A stretch of 28,308 nt of DNA, from positions 1 to 28,308 of the IMG/VR virus record IMGVR_UViG_3300039310_000008. One strand, written 5' to 3'. Source of the stretch: a virus. The position numbers and the translations under genes were made by a program. This document shows positions 1-7,014 of this stretch, in pieces. The notes beneath the pieces are model-generated. The model had not been told where the DNA came from and did not search any database. It was given only the letters and a program-made list of their open reading frames with translations. Position 1 is the first letter of the stretch, and each line of letters starts with the position of its first letter.

Positions 1-1
1 C

Positions 2-874
2 GCCCGATGGTGCGACGGCGTTGGCCTATGTCCGCTGCCAGCGGCGCCGACGACTCTCGCTACTTACCTCGCGCAGCTTGCCGACGCCGGGAAAAAAGTC
101 TCGACGATCAGGCGGCGCCTGGCTGCGGTAGCGTATGCTCACAAACTCAAAGGCTTAGTCCCGCCCAGCGATGCTGAGACGGTCCGCGCGGTGCTCTCGG
201 GCATCCGCCGCAAGATCGGTGTCGCCGTGACGCGCAAGGCGCCGGCGACGGCGCAGAGCCTTTCGCGGATGCTTGCGCCGCGGCGATCTCGTATTCCTAA
301 ATCACTGATTTCGGAATCATCATCAGCTGATCAACCGGCGCCGGACCTTCGCGCTCTCCGCGATCGGGCGCTGCTGTTGCTCGGTTTCGCAGCCGCGTTG
401 CGTCGAAGCGAGCTGGTCGCGCTCGACGTCGCCGATCTCGAATTCGTCGAGCGCGGCGTCATCGTGCACGTGCGCGTCTCGAAGACCGACCAAGAAGGCG
501 CCGGCGCCCAGATCGCCATACCGAACGGCAAGAAGCTTAAGCCCGTCGCGGCGCTGAAGGAATGGCTCGAGGCCGCAGCGATCGCCGAGGGCCCGGTTTT
601 CCGCTCAATCGACAAAGGCAATCGAATCGGTGGCCGGCTCACCGACCGCTCGGTGGCGACCATCGTCAAGCATTACGCGGCGGCCGCCGGATTTGATGAT
701 GCAATCTATTCCGGACATTCGATGCGCGCGGGGTTTGTTACCTCGGCGCTCGAGCGCGGCGCCGACTTCTTCTCGGTGATGCGTGTCACGCGGCATCGCG
801 ACGTCGACACGCTGCGCGCCTACGACCGTCGCGCCGGGCTGTTCAAGGATCACGCCGGGAAGGATTTTCTATGA
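2..874 (+). CDS. Tyrosine recombinase (phage integrase), 5' end cut by window edge
   Basis: Site-specific integrase that would recombine attP with a host attB site. The frame is open from base 2, so the start lies outside the window; an internal GTG at 191 is not the real start because the upstream residues form the end of an alpha-helical core-binding (SAM-like) domain. The catalytic domain follows, with residues counted from the GTG at 191: Arg71 in LRRSEL, Lys98 in VSKTD, H176-x-x-R179 in GHSMR, His202 and the nucleophile Tyr211 in LRAYDRR. All expected catalytic residues are present, so the protein looks functional. About 15 extra residues (PRRSRIPKSLISESS region) sit in the linker between the two domains and coincide with an A+T-rich quasi-palindrome. 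The stop overlaps the next start as ATGA. Family assignment is secure; the integration site is not visible. Confidence 0.93.
   Translation, partial: ARWCDGVGLCPLPAAPTTLATYLAQLADAGKKVSTIRRRLAAVAYAHKLKGLVPPSDAETVRAVLSGIRRKIGVAVTRKAPATAQSLSRMLAPRRSRIPKSLISESSSADQPAPDLRALRDRALLLLGFAAALRRSELVALDVADLEFVERGVIVHVRVSKTDQEGAGAQIAIPNGKKLKPVAALKEWLEAAAIAEGPVFRSIDKGNRIGGRLTDRSVATIVKHYAAAAGFDDAIYSGHSMRAGFVTSALERGADFFSVMRVTRHRDVDTLRAYDRRAGLFKDHAGKDFL
293..317. repeat. 25-nt quasi-palindrome inside integrase linker
   Basis: Two 12-nt arms (293-304 and 306-317) flank one central base, and 11 of 12 arm positions pair; ATTCC at the left end matches GGAAT at the right. It lies in a local A+T-rich island of an otherwise G+C-rich gene and encodes the unusual integrase linker. 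It could be an operator, a recombination-associated site or simply a chance insertion. No function can be assigned from sequence alone. Confidence 0.5.
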
Positions 875-975
875 GCAGCAAACAACCGCGGCCATCGGCG
901 ACCTATCGTGCGGCGCGGCGCAGCATCCAAAAAGGCGTGAAAAAGATTCACGAACTGCTGATTTCGCCGCGCTGA
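871..975 (+). CDS. Small basic hypothetical protein (34 aa)
   Basis: A short ORF starts with ATG inside the integrase stop (ATGA overlap), a typical translational-coupling arrangement in this window. The product begins MSSKQPRPSATYRAARRS and ends HELLISPR. It is strongly basic (many Lys and Arg) with a possible C-terminal amphipathic helix. I do not recognise a family. Support comes only from the stop/start overlap and the tight packing before the next ribosome binding site, so it could be a non-coding tail of the integrase cistron. Confidence 0.45.
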   Translation: MSSKQPRPSATYRAARRSIQKGVKKIHELLISPR

Positions 976-980
976 AATCG

Positions 981-989
981 TGCTATATA
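981..989 (+). promoter_or_regulatory. Possible extended -10 promoter element
   Basis: The string TGCTATATA contains CTATAT, which matches the -10 form common for housekeeping promoters in rhizobia, preceded by a TG dinucleotide as in extended -10 promoters. No convincing -35 element lies 16-18 bases upstream. It sits just before the AAGGAGG ribosome binding site of the signal-peptide gene. It may give that gene transcription independent of the integrase, but this is weakly supported. Confidence 0.3.
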
Positions 990-1012
990 CCCTCCACGAA
1001 AAGGAGGAGCTG

Positions 1013-1255
1013 ATGATCGCGCGCCGAAAATTCATACAATCACTATTGCCCGGGGCTGCCGCACTTGTTGCAGCGGCTGCCATTGCTCGCCTTCCAGCCT
1101 CGCCGGAAACCGAATGGATGACTCACGCGAAAGCGAGAGCTGAATTGGGCATTACCGATCCTGACTACACGCACACCATCATCGATCCGTGCCATCAACA
1201 CCCATGGGCCTTCTCTATCGACACCCAATCGGCCTTCTCTAAAGGAATTGCCTGA
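1013..1255 (+). CDS. Small protein with Tat-type signal sequence (80 aa)
   Basis: The ATG at 1013 is preferred over the in-frame GTG at 980 because a strong AAGGAGG (1001-1007) stands 5 bases before it. The N-terminus reads MIARRKFIQSLL followed by an Ala/Leu/Val-rich stretch (about residues 13-28) and a possible AxA cleavage site (AIA). This is the layout of a twin-arginine signal: a twin Arg, a Phe two residues after it, then a hydrophobic core. The mature part would be only about 50 residues, hydrophilic, with one Cys and several His (DPCHQHPW). It has no domain I recognise. It would be exported or membrane-anchored in the host rather than form part of the virion core. Its stop overlaps the next start. 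A non-Tat, Sec-type signal or a simple membrane anchor is the main alternative. Confidence 0.7.
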   Translation: MIARRKFIQSLLPGAAALVAAAAIARLPASPETEWMTHAKARAELGITDPDYTHTIIDPCHQHPWAFSIDTQSAFSKGIA

Positions 1256-1449
1256 TGGGCTGCGGCTGCGCCGAGCGCAAACAGGCGATCGTCATCGCCG
1301 CCGGCGCCGCATTCCGCGGCGACGTCGAAACGCTCAAGCGCGAAGTCGCGTTTGTCGGCCGATCGGCGCTGGAAGACGCGCGCGCGATCGCGCAGCGAGC
1401 GCAGCTCGCACGCGTAGCGCTGGCGCACAGGATGACGGCGCGGCGGTGA
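1255..1449 (+). CDS. Hypothetical phage protein, MGCGC N-terminus (64 aa)
   Basis: The ATG overlaps the stop of the signal-peptide gene, and the end overlaps the GTG of the gpZ-like gene, so it is held between two coupled genes. The product begins MGCGCAERKQ, with two Cys close together, and continues as a mostly helical, Ala/Arg-rich chain ending HRMTARR. Small proteins of this kind are common next to phage head/tail genes, but I know of no assigned role. The paired Cys could bind a metal or be incidental. Coding status is well supported by coupling on both sides; function is unknown. Confidence 0.7.
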   Translation: MGCGCAERKQAIVIAAGAAFRGDVETLKREVAFVGRSALEDARAIAQRAQLARVALAHRMTARR

Positions 1450-2027
1450 AAGCTTCTCATGATTTCGGACTGTTCACGCTCGACATTCGCGCCGACTTCG
1501 AGGAGATGGCGCAGCGGCTGCGCACAGTCGGCAATCAGGCGCCGCACATCATGCGCCGCGCCATCAATCGCGTCGGCGACAAGGCGCGCACCAAAGTCGT
1601 GCGCGCGCTGGTCAAGCAAACCGGCGCGAAGTATGGCACGGTGCGCCGCGCGCTGAAGATCAGGCGCGCCAATTATGGCGAGCTCGCCTACCGCATCGTC
1701 GGCTTCGGCGGCTTCCTGCCGCTCTCGGCATTTTCGGCGCGCCAGCGCAAGGATGGCGTCTCGGCGGCGCCGTGGGGCACGCGACGCGTGTTTGCGCACG
1801 CGTTTATAGGGACTACCCTCGGCGGCCATGTCTTCGTCCGTGAAGTGCACGGAGGGTCGCGTGTCGGCCGATTGCCGATCAGAGAGCTATTCGGGCCGGC
1901 CATTCCGCGCGAGCTGCTCAAGGATGATGTGAAGACGACCTTCGAGTCGACCGTCGCCGCCGAGTTGCCGATCGCGGCCGAGCGCGAGCTCGGCGCATTG
2001 CTCTCAGGTTTCGCTCCGCGTGGCTGA
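1446..2027 (+). CDS. Minor tail protein Z-like (tail completion) protein
   Basis: The most plausible start is the GTG at 1446, which overlaps the preceding stop; the frame remains open upstream only as a shadow of the previous gene. The 193-residue product has the pattern of lambda gpZ-type minor tail proteins: an early helical region RRAINRVGDKARTKVVRALV, then KQTGAKYGTVRRAL, a middle strand-rich part with GGFLPL and APWGTRRVF, and near the end GRLPIRELFGPAIPREL. In the family these proteins act at the head-proximal end of the tail. Its position before the terminase genes is unusual, because gpZ-like genes normally lie between head-connector and tail genes. Family call is fairly confident; the role in a contractile tail is inferred. 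Confidence 0.75.
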   Translation: MKASHDFGLFTLDIRADFEEMAQRLRTVGNQAPHIMRRAINRVGDKARTKVVRALVKQTGAKYGTVRRALKIRRANYGELAYRIVGFGGFLPLSAFSARQRKDGVSAAPWGTRRVFAHAFIGTTLGGHVFVREVHGGSRVGRLPIRELFGPAIPRELLKDDVKTTFESTVAAELPIAAERELGALLSGFAPRG

Positions 2028-2063
2028 TCCGCGCTACCGGAACCACATCCGCGGCAGGATGGT

Positions 2064-2126
2064 CGCCCCAGGTGATGTCTCAGTCATCAAAAGTCATATT
2101 TAAACCATCAAAAGTGATGTCTGAAC
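2064..2126. repeat. Three degenerate 21-bp tandem repeats upstream of terS
   Basis: Two clear units start at 2085 and 2106, each beginning CATCAAAAGT and ending with AAC; a weaker unit at 2064-2084 shares 13 of 21 bases with the unit at 2106. GTGATGTCT occurs at 2072 and 2114. CATCA and TGATG also form an inverted repeat at 2106-2119. The block is A+T-rich against a G+C-rich background. A period of 21 bases places equivalent sites on the same helix face, as in binding arrays for a terminase or regulator. Confidence 0.6.
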
Positions 2127-2224
2127 CATCCGGCGGCGCAACCGGCCGAGGGCGGCGGGTCCTTCCTGGCGGGGTACCCCCCGCGCTTGCGCGGCAGCTC
2201 GAAAAAGCCCTAGCTGATCTCTAA
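2117..2224 (+). CDS. Possible 35-aa ORF before terS
   Basis: An ATG inside the second clear 21-bp repeat opens a frame that ends at TAA 2222-2224. The product starts MSEPSGGATGRGRRVLPGG and ends with a helix-like PALARQLEKALADL. There is no good ribosome binding site, and the frame crosses the hairpin region. The helical end looks protein-like, but there is no family match I recognise. It could be a relic of a longer gene or not translated at all. Confidence 0.25.
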   Translation: MSEPSGGATGRGRRVLPGGVPPALARQLEKALADL

Positions 2225-2234
2225 AAATCCTGGG

Positions 2235-2257
2235 TCAACGGTCAACGGTGTCAACGG
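2235..2257 (+). repeat. Three TCAACGG direct repeats at terS start
   Basis: TCAACGG occurs at 2235, 2242 and 2251, with start-to-start spacings of 7 and 9 bases, spanning the proposed GTG start of the small terminase (2248). The repeats may be part of a packaging or autoregulatory site, or replication slippage at the gene start. No usual Shine-Dalgarno sequence is obvious just before 2248, so the repeat lies where translation initiation would be set. Confidence 0.4.
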
Positions 2258-2949
2258 TGACAGTCGCTGGACCGGCGACGGCCGCCGCTGCGCCGCAGCT
2301 CTTGTCGCTGTCGGAATTGGCGCGGACGCGGAAACGCGACAAGGCGCTGATCTCGCGCCAGGTCAAAAAGCTGGTCGCCGCCGGCAAGCTCGAGACGCGT
2401 GAAGGCGAGCGCGGCGAGAAGCTGATCGACCCGGCCGCGTTCGCCCGCGCGCTCGGCGAGATCGCCGACCCGGTGAAGGTGCAGGCGGCCGCCACCGCGC
2501 GCCACTTCCGCGCGCCGGAGTCGCCCGCGGGCGCAACAAAGCCGCAGCCCGGCGCAACGGCGGCGCCGTCCGGCGCCGAGCCGACGCTCAGTGGCGCGCA
2601 GCTGCAGAAAATCCATTACGAGGCCGAGCTGAAGAAGCTCGACCTCGCCGAGCGCCGCGGCCTGATCGTGCCGATCGCCGATGTCATCGCCGCCTTGCGC
2701 GCCGCGGGCGACGCGGCGGTGCAGCTAATCGACCGGTTGCCGCTGCGCTCCGCGGATCTGACGGAAGCCGTCGGCGCCAACGGCGAAGCCGGCGCCCGCG
2801 CACTGCTCAAGACAATCGCCTTCGAATTGCGCACCGGCCTGGCCGAGGCCTTCGCCAAGCTCGAGACACAGGGCAAAGCCGAGGAAGCCGCCGGACCGCT
2901 CGCCGCGGATCTGCCGGACGAGGCGGACCAGGCCGACCAGGCGCCATGA
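2248..2949 (+). CDS. Terminase small subunit, Nu1-like DNA-packaging protein
   Basis: DNA-recognition subunit of the packaging motor. The first 70 residues after an Ala-rich leader form a winged-helix/HTH-type domain (LSLSELARTRKRDKALISRQ, then KKLVAAGKLETREG and LIDPAAFARAL). A Pro/Ala-rich linker (about residues 85-120) leads to a helical C-terminal part with LQKIHYEAELKKLDLAERRG and an acidic tail DEADQADQAP, as expected for a Nu1-type protein that oligomerises and touches the large subunit. The 233-residue length fits the family's range. GTG 2248 is the furthest practical start, though a later start before LLSLSEL cannot be excluded. The stop overlaps the large-subunit ATG, which strongly supports the call. 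Confidence 0.8.
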   Translation: MSTVTVAGPATAAAAPQLLSLSELARTRKRDKALISRQVKKLVAAGKLETREGERGEKLIDPAAFARALGEIADPVKVQAAATARHFRAPESPAGATKPQPGATAAPSGAEPTLSGAQLQKIHYEAELKKLDLAERRGLIVPIADVIAALRAAGDAAVQLIDRLPLRSADLTEAVGANGEAGARALLKTIAFELRTGLAEAFAKLETQGKAEEAAGPLAADLPDEADQADQAP

Positions 2950-4898
2950 GGCTCGAATACATCCACTCGGCGCGCGCCATCGTCGGCGGCACGCTCGCCG
3001 CCCACTTCGCGCCGGCGGCGCCGATCGCGCCATCGGCCTGGGCGGCCGAATTTGCGGTGCTGCCGGACGGCGAATATGCCGGCGAGAAGATCGACCTGCG
3101 CCGCACGCCGCACATTGTCGAGCCGCTGGACATGCTCGGGCCGGACGCGCCGGTCAACGAAATCGCGGTGATGAAGTCGGGACAGACCGCCTTCACCACC
3201 ATGCTCTTATGCGCCATTGGCCATTCGATCGACCGCGACCCTTGCGACATGGTGGTGGTGCAGCCCACCGACGTGGCGCTGCGCAAGTTCAATTCGATCA
3301 AGCTCGGCCGCATGATCGAACTGACCGCGCCGCTCCGCGACAAGGTCTATCCGCAGTCGTCGCGCTCGGCCGCCGGCTCGACCACCTACGAAAAGAGATT
3401 TCCGCGCGGCTCGTTGTCGCTGCTGCTCGCCTCCTCGCCGGCAAACCTGCGCATGCTGACGGCGAAGAAGGCGCTGTGCGACGAGGTCGACGAATACGAG
3501 GATGACCTCGACGGCCAGGGCGATCCGCTCTCGCTGGTCGCCCGCGGGCAAAAATCGTTCAAGGCCTCGGGCACCTGGAAACGCGCCTACGTCTCGACGC
3601 CGGTCATCCAGGACGCCTCGAAGATCGAGGAAAAACACGCCGCCGGCGACCAGCGCCGCTGGCACGTCGACTGCCCGCACTGCAAAGAGCGCATCGTGCT
3701 GGAGTGGAATGCGCCTTATGATCCGACGACGCACGGGCTCAAATTCAAGAAGACCTTCCCGCACCAGGCCTATTACGTCGCGCGATGCTGCGGCGGCGTC
3801 ATCGAGAGCGCGCAGAAGGTCGCCGTCTACCGCACCGGCCGATGGGTTGCGACCGCGCCGGGCCCGGGCAAATATCCGTCCTATCACTTCGATGAGCTCT
3901 CGGCGCCGTTCTCCACCTGGGACGGCATCGCCGCGGATTACGTCGCCGCCGGCAACGACCCGGCCAAGCTGAAGACCTTCTGGAATCTCACGCTGGGCTT
4001 ACCCTTCAACGTCGCCGTCGATGCACCGGACTACGAGCTGCTGATGCAGCGGCGCGAGGATTATCCGCCCGAGGTGATTCCGCCCGGTGCGCTCCTCGTC
4101 AACGTCTCGGCCGACGTGCAGATGCGCGGCATCTATGTCGAGGTGGTGGCGTTCGCACCCGATCAGCAGAGCTGGACCATCTTCGCCGATTATCTCGACG
4201 GCTCGACCACCGAAGTCGACGCCGGCGCCTTCGCCGAGCTCACAAAGCTCTACGAGCGCGAGTGGCCCGACACCAACGGCCGCAAATTCCGCGCCGACGA
4301 GTTCCTGATCGACTCCGGCTATCGCACCGACGTCGTCTACGAGTGGACGCGGCGGCATCCCGGCACCAGGGCGACCAAGGGCGACGACGGCTGGTCGAAA
4401 GTGCCGCTCGGGATCGCCACCGACCAGGACATCGATTACCGCGGCCGCAAGATCAAAGGCGGCGCCAAGCTCCGCCTGATGGGCACCTGGCCGCTGAAGT
4501 CGAAATTCTATACCTATGCGGCGCTGATGCCGATCGCCGACGGCGCCGGCCTCACGTTCCCACCGGGCTTCTGCCACTTCGGCCGCTTCCTCGACGAGAA
4601 CTACTTCAAGCAGATCACCTCGGAATATCTCGAGGACGGTGCGTTCCGCGGCCGCAAGCGCAAGACTTGGAAGCAGCGGCCGCACCGCGACAATCACTTC
4701 CTCGACTGCCGCGTCGGCAACATCGCCGGCGCGCACGCCTATTTCACGAGCTTCAAGGCCGACGATTGGGCTGCGCGCGCGATCGCGCGGGGCGTGAGCG
4801 CCGAGGAGCTGCCGGTGGAGGCGCCGGCGCCGGCGGCAAACGCGGGCGAACAAAAAAGCTATTTCGAGCAGCTCGCGTCATTGAACAAGGGGCTGTGA
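2946..4898 (+). CDS. terL: Terminase large subunit, lambda gpA family
   Basis: ATP-driven packaging motor and nuclease that cuts concatemeric DNA and pumps it through the portal. The 650-residue protein shows a gpA-type ATPase: an adenine/P-loop-like segment NEIAVMKSGQTAFTT (about 71-85), a Walker B-like ALCDEVDEYEDD (177-187) and a Cys pair region CPHC (243-246) with a later CC (281-282), resembling the zinc-binding insert of this family. The C-terminal nuclease domain has acidic residues in the usual places: VSADVQ (Asp390), LIDSGYR (Asp456) and DNHFLDC (Asp587). The P-loop deviates from the textbook GxxxxGKT, which is normal for gpA relatives. It starts by ATGA overlap with the small subunit. 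The gpA type suggests lambda-like cos packaging, but that is inference. Confidence 0.95.
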   Translation: MRLEYIHSARAIVGGTLAAHFAPAAPIAPSAWAAEFAVLPDGEYAGEKIDLRRTPHIVEPLDMLGPDAPVNEIAVMKSGQTAFTTMLLCAIGHSIDRDPCDMVVVQPTDVALRKFNSIKLGRMIELTAPLRDKVYPQSSRSAAGSTTYEKRFPRGSLSLLLASSPANLRMLTAKKALCDEVDEYEDDLDGQGDPLSLVARGQKSFKASGTWKRAYVSTPVIQDASKIEEKHAAGDQRRWHVDCPHCKERIVLEWNAPYDPTTHGLKFKKTFPHQAYYVARCCGGVIESAQKVAVYRTGRWVATAPGPGKYPSYHFDELSAPFSTWDGIAADYVAAGNDPAKLKTFWNLTLGLPFNVAVDAPDYELLMQRREDYPPEVIPPGALLVNVSADVQMRGIYVEVVAFAPDQQSWTIFADYLDGSTTEVDAGAFAELTKLYEREWPDTNGRKFRADEFLIDSGYRTDVVYEWTRRHPGTRATKGDDGWSKVPLGIATDQDIDYRGRKIKGGAKLRLMGTWPLKSKFYTYAALMPIADGAGLTFPPGFCHFGRFLDENYFKQITSEYLEDGAFRGRKRKTWKQRPHRDNHFLDCRVGNIAGAHAYFTSFKADDWAARAIARGVSAEELPVEAPAPAANAGEQKSYFEQLASLNKGL

Positions 4899-4901
4899 GC
4901 G

Positions 4902-5123
4902 ATGACGTTCACTCCGGAGATCGTCGAGCGCCTGCGCCAGGCCGAGAACGCACTGCACCGGCTGCAGATCGGCGAGGCGTTCGTCAGCGTGCGCTTGAGC
5001 GACGGGTCATCGACCGAGTTTACCCCGCCGAAGATCAACGAGCTGCGCGCTTACGTCGATCTGCTGCGCGACCAGCTTCACGGCCGCGACCGGCGCCGCG
5101 GCGCGATCAACGTGGTGTTTTGA
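4902..5123 (+). CDS. gpW-like head-tail joining protein
   Basis: The 73-residue product sits between large terminase and portal, the position of lambda W. Its pattern fits the gpW fold of two helices and a beta-hairpin: an N-terminal helix ERLRQAENALHRLQIG, a hairpin AFVSVRLSDGSSTEFTP, then a helix INELRAYVDLLRDQLHG. In lambda, gpW binds the filled head below the portal and allows the next connector to attach. ATG 4902 follows the terminase stop by three bases, with AAGGGG upstream. It is short but well supported by fold pattern and synteny. Confidence 0.82.
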   Translation: MTFTPEIVERLRQAENALHRLQIGEAFVSVRLSDGSSTEFTPPKINELRAYVDLLRDQLHGRDRRRGAINVVF

Positions 5124-5124
5124 A

Positions 5125-5328
5125 ATGACGCGCAAAGAACGGCGTGCGCTCGCGCGCGGCGCAAAAGCATCGCTGGAAATCGTGCCGCTCGCCCAAGCGT
5201 TCGGCACGCCGGCCGCGCAGCTCGCCGCGGATCTGGCGAAAGTGGATTACGCGTCGCCGGCGCGCGCAGGTCTCGCCGTCGTCAGCCGCAGTTACGACGA
5301 GCATGGCGAACTGGTCAGCGGGAGTTAG
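5125..5328 (+). CDS. Small hypothetical protein between gpW and portal (67 aa)
   Basis: It starts one base after the gpW-like stop and ends six bases before the portal GTG, so it is a real member of the head operon by spacing. The product begins with basic residues MTRKERRALARGAK, has a central Leu/Ala-rich helix LAQAFGTPAAQLAADLAKVD and ends SYDEHGELVSGS. I do not recognise a family. A role in head assembly is suggested only by location. Confidence 0.6.
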   Translation: MTRKERRALARGAKASLEIVPLAQAFGTPAAQLAADLAKVDYASPARAGLAVVSRSYDEHGELVSGS

Positions 5329-5334
5329 AGACCG

Positions 5335-7014
5335 GTGAGTGCTTCGCCTGCTCCGATCCAGCCCTCGGGCCTGAGTTTTTGGGCGCGGGCACGCGCGCGC
5401 ATCGACACGCTGTGGGGCCCCACCGAGACCACCGAGCGCCCCGAGGGTGCCTTCCCCGCGGTCTACAAGGGCGCCAGCCTCGATTATCAGGAAACCTACG
5501 CCTGGCGGCCGCCGCTCACCTCGGCCGAGAGCGCGACCCTCTATGACCGCGTCTGGGCCAACAGTCGCGCCGACGATCTCGCGCGCAACAATCCGCATGC
5601 CGCCGCCGGCATCATGCGGCTGGTCGACATGCTGGTCGGCGCCGGCATCCGGCTGGCGCCGCGGCCCGATGCCCACGCGCTCGGCGTCGATACCGCAAAC
5701 CGCTCCGGCCGCGACATCATCAAAAAACTCGCCGCCTCGCTCAAGAGCGAGTGGGCGCTGTTCGCCAACGATCCGCGGCGCTTCGCCGACGCACAGCGGC
5801 GCTATTCGCTCAACACGCTGTTCCGCCTGCAGGCGCGTACGACGGTGCGCCGCGGCGAGTCGACCGCTTACCTGACCTGGAAACCGCATCCGGCAGCACG
5901 CTATGCCACCTGCCTGCGCGTGATCGATCCCGACCGGCTCAGCAATCCGCTCGGCCAGGCCGACACGCTCTGGCTGCGCGGCGGCATTTCCTATGACGAC
6001 GACGGCGTCCCGACCGCCTATCACGTCCGCAACGGTCATCCCTCCGACTGGTTCCGCTTCGCCCAGCTCCTGAAGTGGACCACCATCCCGCGCACCACCG
6101 AGGATGGCCGCCCGGTTTTCATCCACGCCATGGAGCCGGACCGCGAGGATCAGTCGCGCGCCATCACGCCGTTCGCGGCGCTGATGACCGGCTTGCGCAT
6201 GATCGGCAAGTTTGCCGAGACCGAGATTGCCACTGCGACGACGAATGCGCTGTTCGCCGCCTTCGTACATTCCAACCTGCCGGTCGCCGACGCGACGCAG
6301 GCGTTCACGCCACAGGCCACCACCTTCGCCGACAAGCGGCACCTTTACTGGCGGCAGAATCCGGCGCGGCTCAACGGCGTTCGCATCCCGGTGTTGCCGA
6401 TCGGCGACGAGATCAAGCTCAATACCGCGCCGCGCCAGACTACCGCTTTTGCCGCCTTCGAGACGGCATTCCTGCGCGCCATCGCTTCCGCGCTCGGCCT
6501 GTCCTACGAGCAGCTGGCGATGGACTGGACCAAGACGAATTATTCGTCCGCGCGCGCGGCGCTCAATGAGGTCTGGCGCCACATCGAATCGCTGTTCTCA
6601 TCGTTCGTCGAGCAGGTCGTGGCGCCGGTCTATTACGCGGTGATCGAAGAGGCCTTCGACAAGCGCTACATCACCGCGCCCGCCGGCGCGCCGGATTTCT
6701 GGGATGTGCCCGGCGCCTATCTGTGCGCCCGCTGGATCGGCCCGTCGCGCGGCTACGTCGATCCGGTCAAGGAGGCGCAGGCCGCCGGCATCCGCATGGA
6801 TCAGCTCACGTCCACGCTCGAGGCGGAATGCGCGCTCGCCGGCGAGGACTGGCTCGACGTGCTCGACCAGGCGGCGATCGAGAAAGACGAGCTCGCCGCG
6901 CGCGGCCTGATGCGCGCCATCTCCGCCCCCGGCCGCATCGCCACCGATCCGAGCGACGATCCCGAGGGAACGCCGGCGCCGGAAGACGTCACCAATGAGA
7001 AGCAAGCGGCATGA
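5335..7014 (+). CDS. Portal protein, lambda gpB family
   Basis: Forms the dodecameric ring at one capsid vertex through which DNA enters and leaves. The 559-residue length and several signature segments match lambda-type portals: SRADDLARNNPHAAAGI near residues 75-91, VIDPDRLSNPLGQ near 197-209, a segment with FIHAMEPDREDQSR, and the hallmark LGLSYEQLAMDWTKTNYSSARAA near 390. GTG 5335 is preceded by a purine-rich GGGAG near 5320. The C-terminus is acidic and Pro-rich (SDDPEGTPAPEDVTNE). In lambda some portal subunits are cleaved during maturation, and the downstream protease gene overlaps this one by four bases. The assignment is secure. Confidence 0.95.
   Translation: MSASPAPIQPSGLSFWARARARIDTLWGPTETTERPEGAFPAVYKGASLDYQETYAWRPPLTSAESATLYDRVWANSRADDLARNNPHAAAGIMRLVDMLVGAGIRLAPRPDAHALGVDTANRSGRDIIKKLAASLKSEWALFANDPRRFADAQRRYSLNTLFRLQARTTVRRGESTAYLTWKPHPAARYATCLRVIDPDRLSNPLGQADTLWLRGGISYDDDGVPTAYHVRNGHPSDWFRFAQLLKWTTIPRTTEDGRPVFIHAMEPDREDQSRAITPFAALMTGLRMIGKFAETEIATATTNALFAAFVHSNLPVADATQAFTPQATTFADKRHLYWRQNPARLNGVRIPVLPIGDEIKLNTAPRQTTAFAAFETAFLRAIASALGLSYEQLAMDWTKTNYSSARAALNEVWRHIESLFSSFVEQVVAPVYYAVIEEAFDKRYITAPAGAPDFWDVPGAYLCARWIGPSRGYVDPVKEAQAAGIRMDQLTSTLEAECALAGEDWLDVLDQAAIEKDELAARGLMRAISAPGRIATDPSDDPEGTPAPEDVTNEKQAA

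Larger units (their letters stand above)
2028..2247 (+). other. Gene-poor region before the terminase genes
   Basis: About 220 bases hold no long ORF. Visible are a possible 27-codon ORF from GTG 2020 to TAA 2102, 21-bp tandem repeats, a 35-codon ORF, and a hairpin CCGCG-CTTG-CGCGG at 2181-2194 beside a GGGGTACCCC palindrome at 2171-2180. The hairpin has no T-run after it, so it does not read as an intrinsic terminator. Phage packaging sites (cos or pac) often lie at or next to the small-terminase gene, so this is the best place in the window to look for one. That placement is inference. Confidence 0.5.

Noticed and set aside
2020-2102. 27-codon ORF from GTG 2020 as an HNH endonuclease remnant
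   Set aside because: The start overlaps the gpZ stop, but only a few residues are visible and none of the HNH motif residues are present.
2171-2194. GGGGTACCCC palindrome and CCGCG-CTTG-CGCGG hairpin as a terminator
   Set aside because: No T-run follows, and the hairpin lies inside a possible small ORF. Kept only as structure in the gene-poor region.
4262-5128. Plus-strand 288-codon frame overlapping the end of terL
   Set aside because: Out-of-frame overlap with the nuclease domain; Arg-rich, low-complexity product typical of a shifted GC-rich frame.
5107-6582. Minus-strand open frame (491 codons) opposite the portal gene
   Set aside because: Shadow of the portal gene; the plus-strand product has clear lambda-portal motifs and good spacing.
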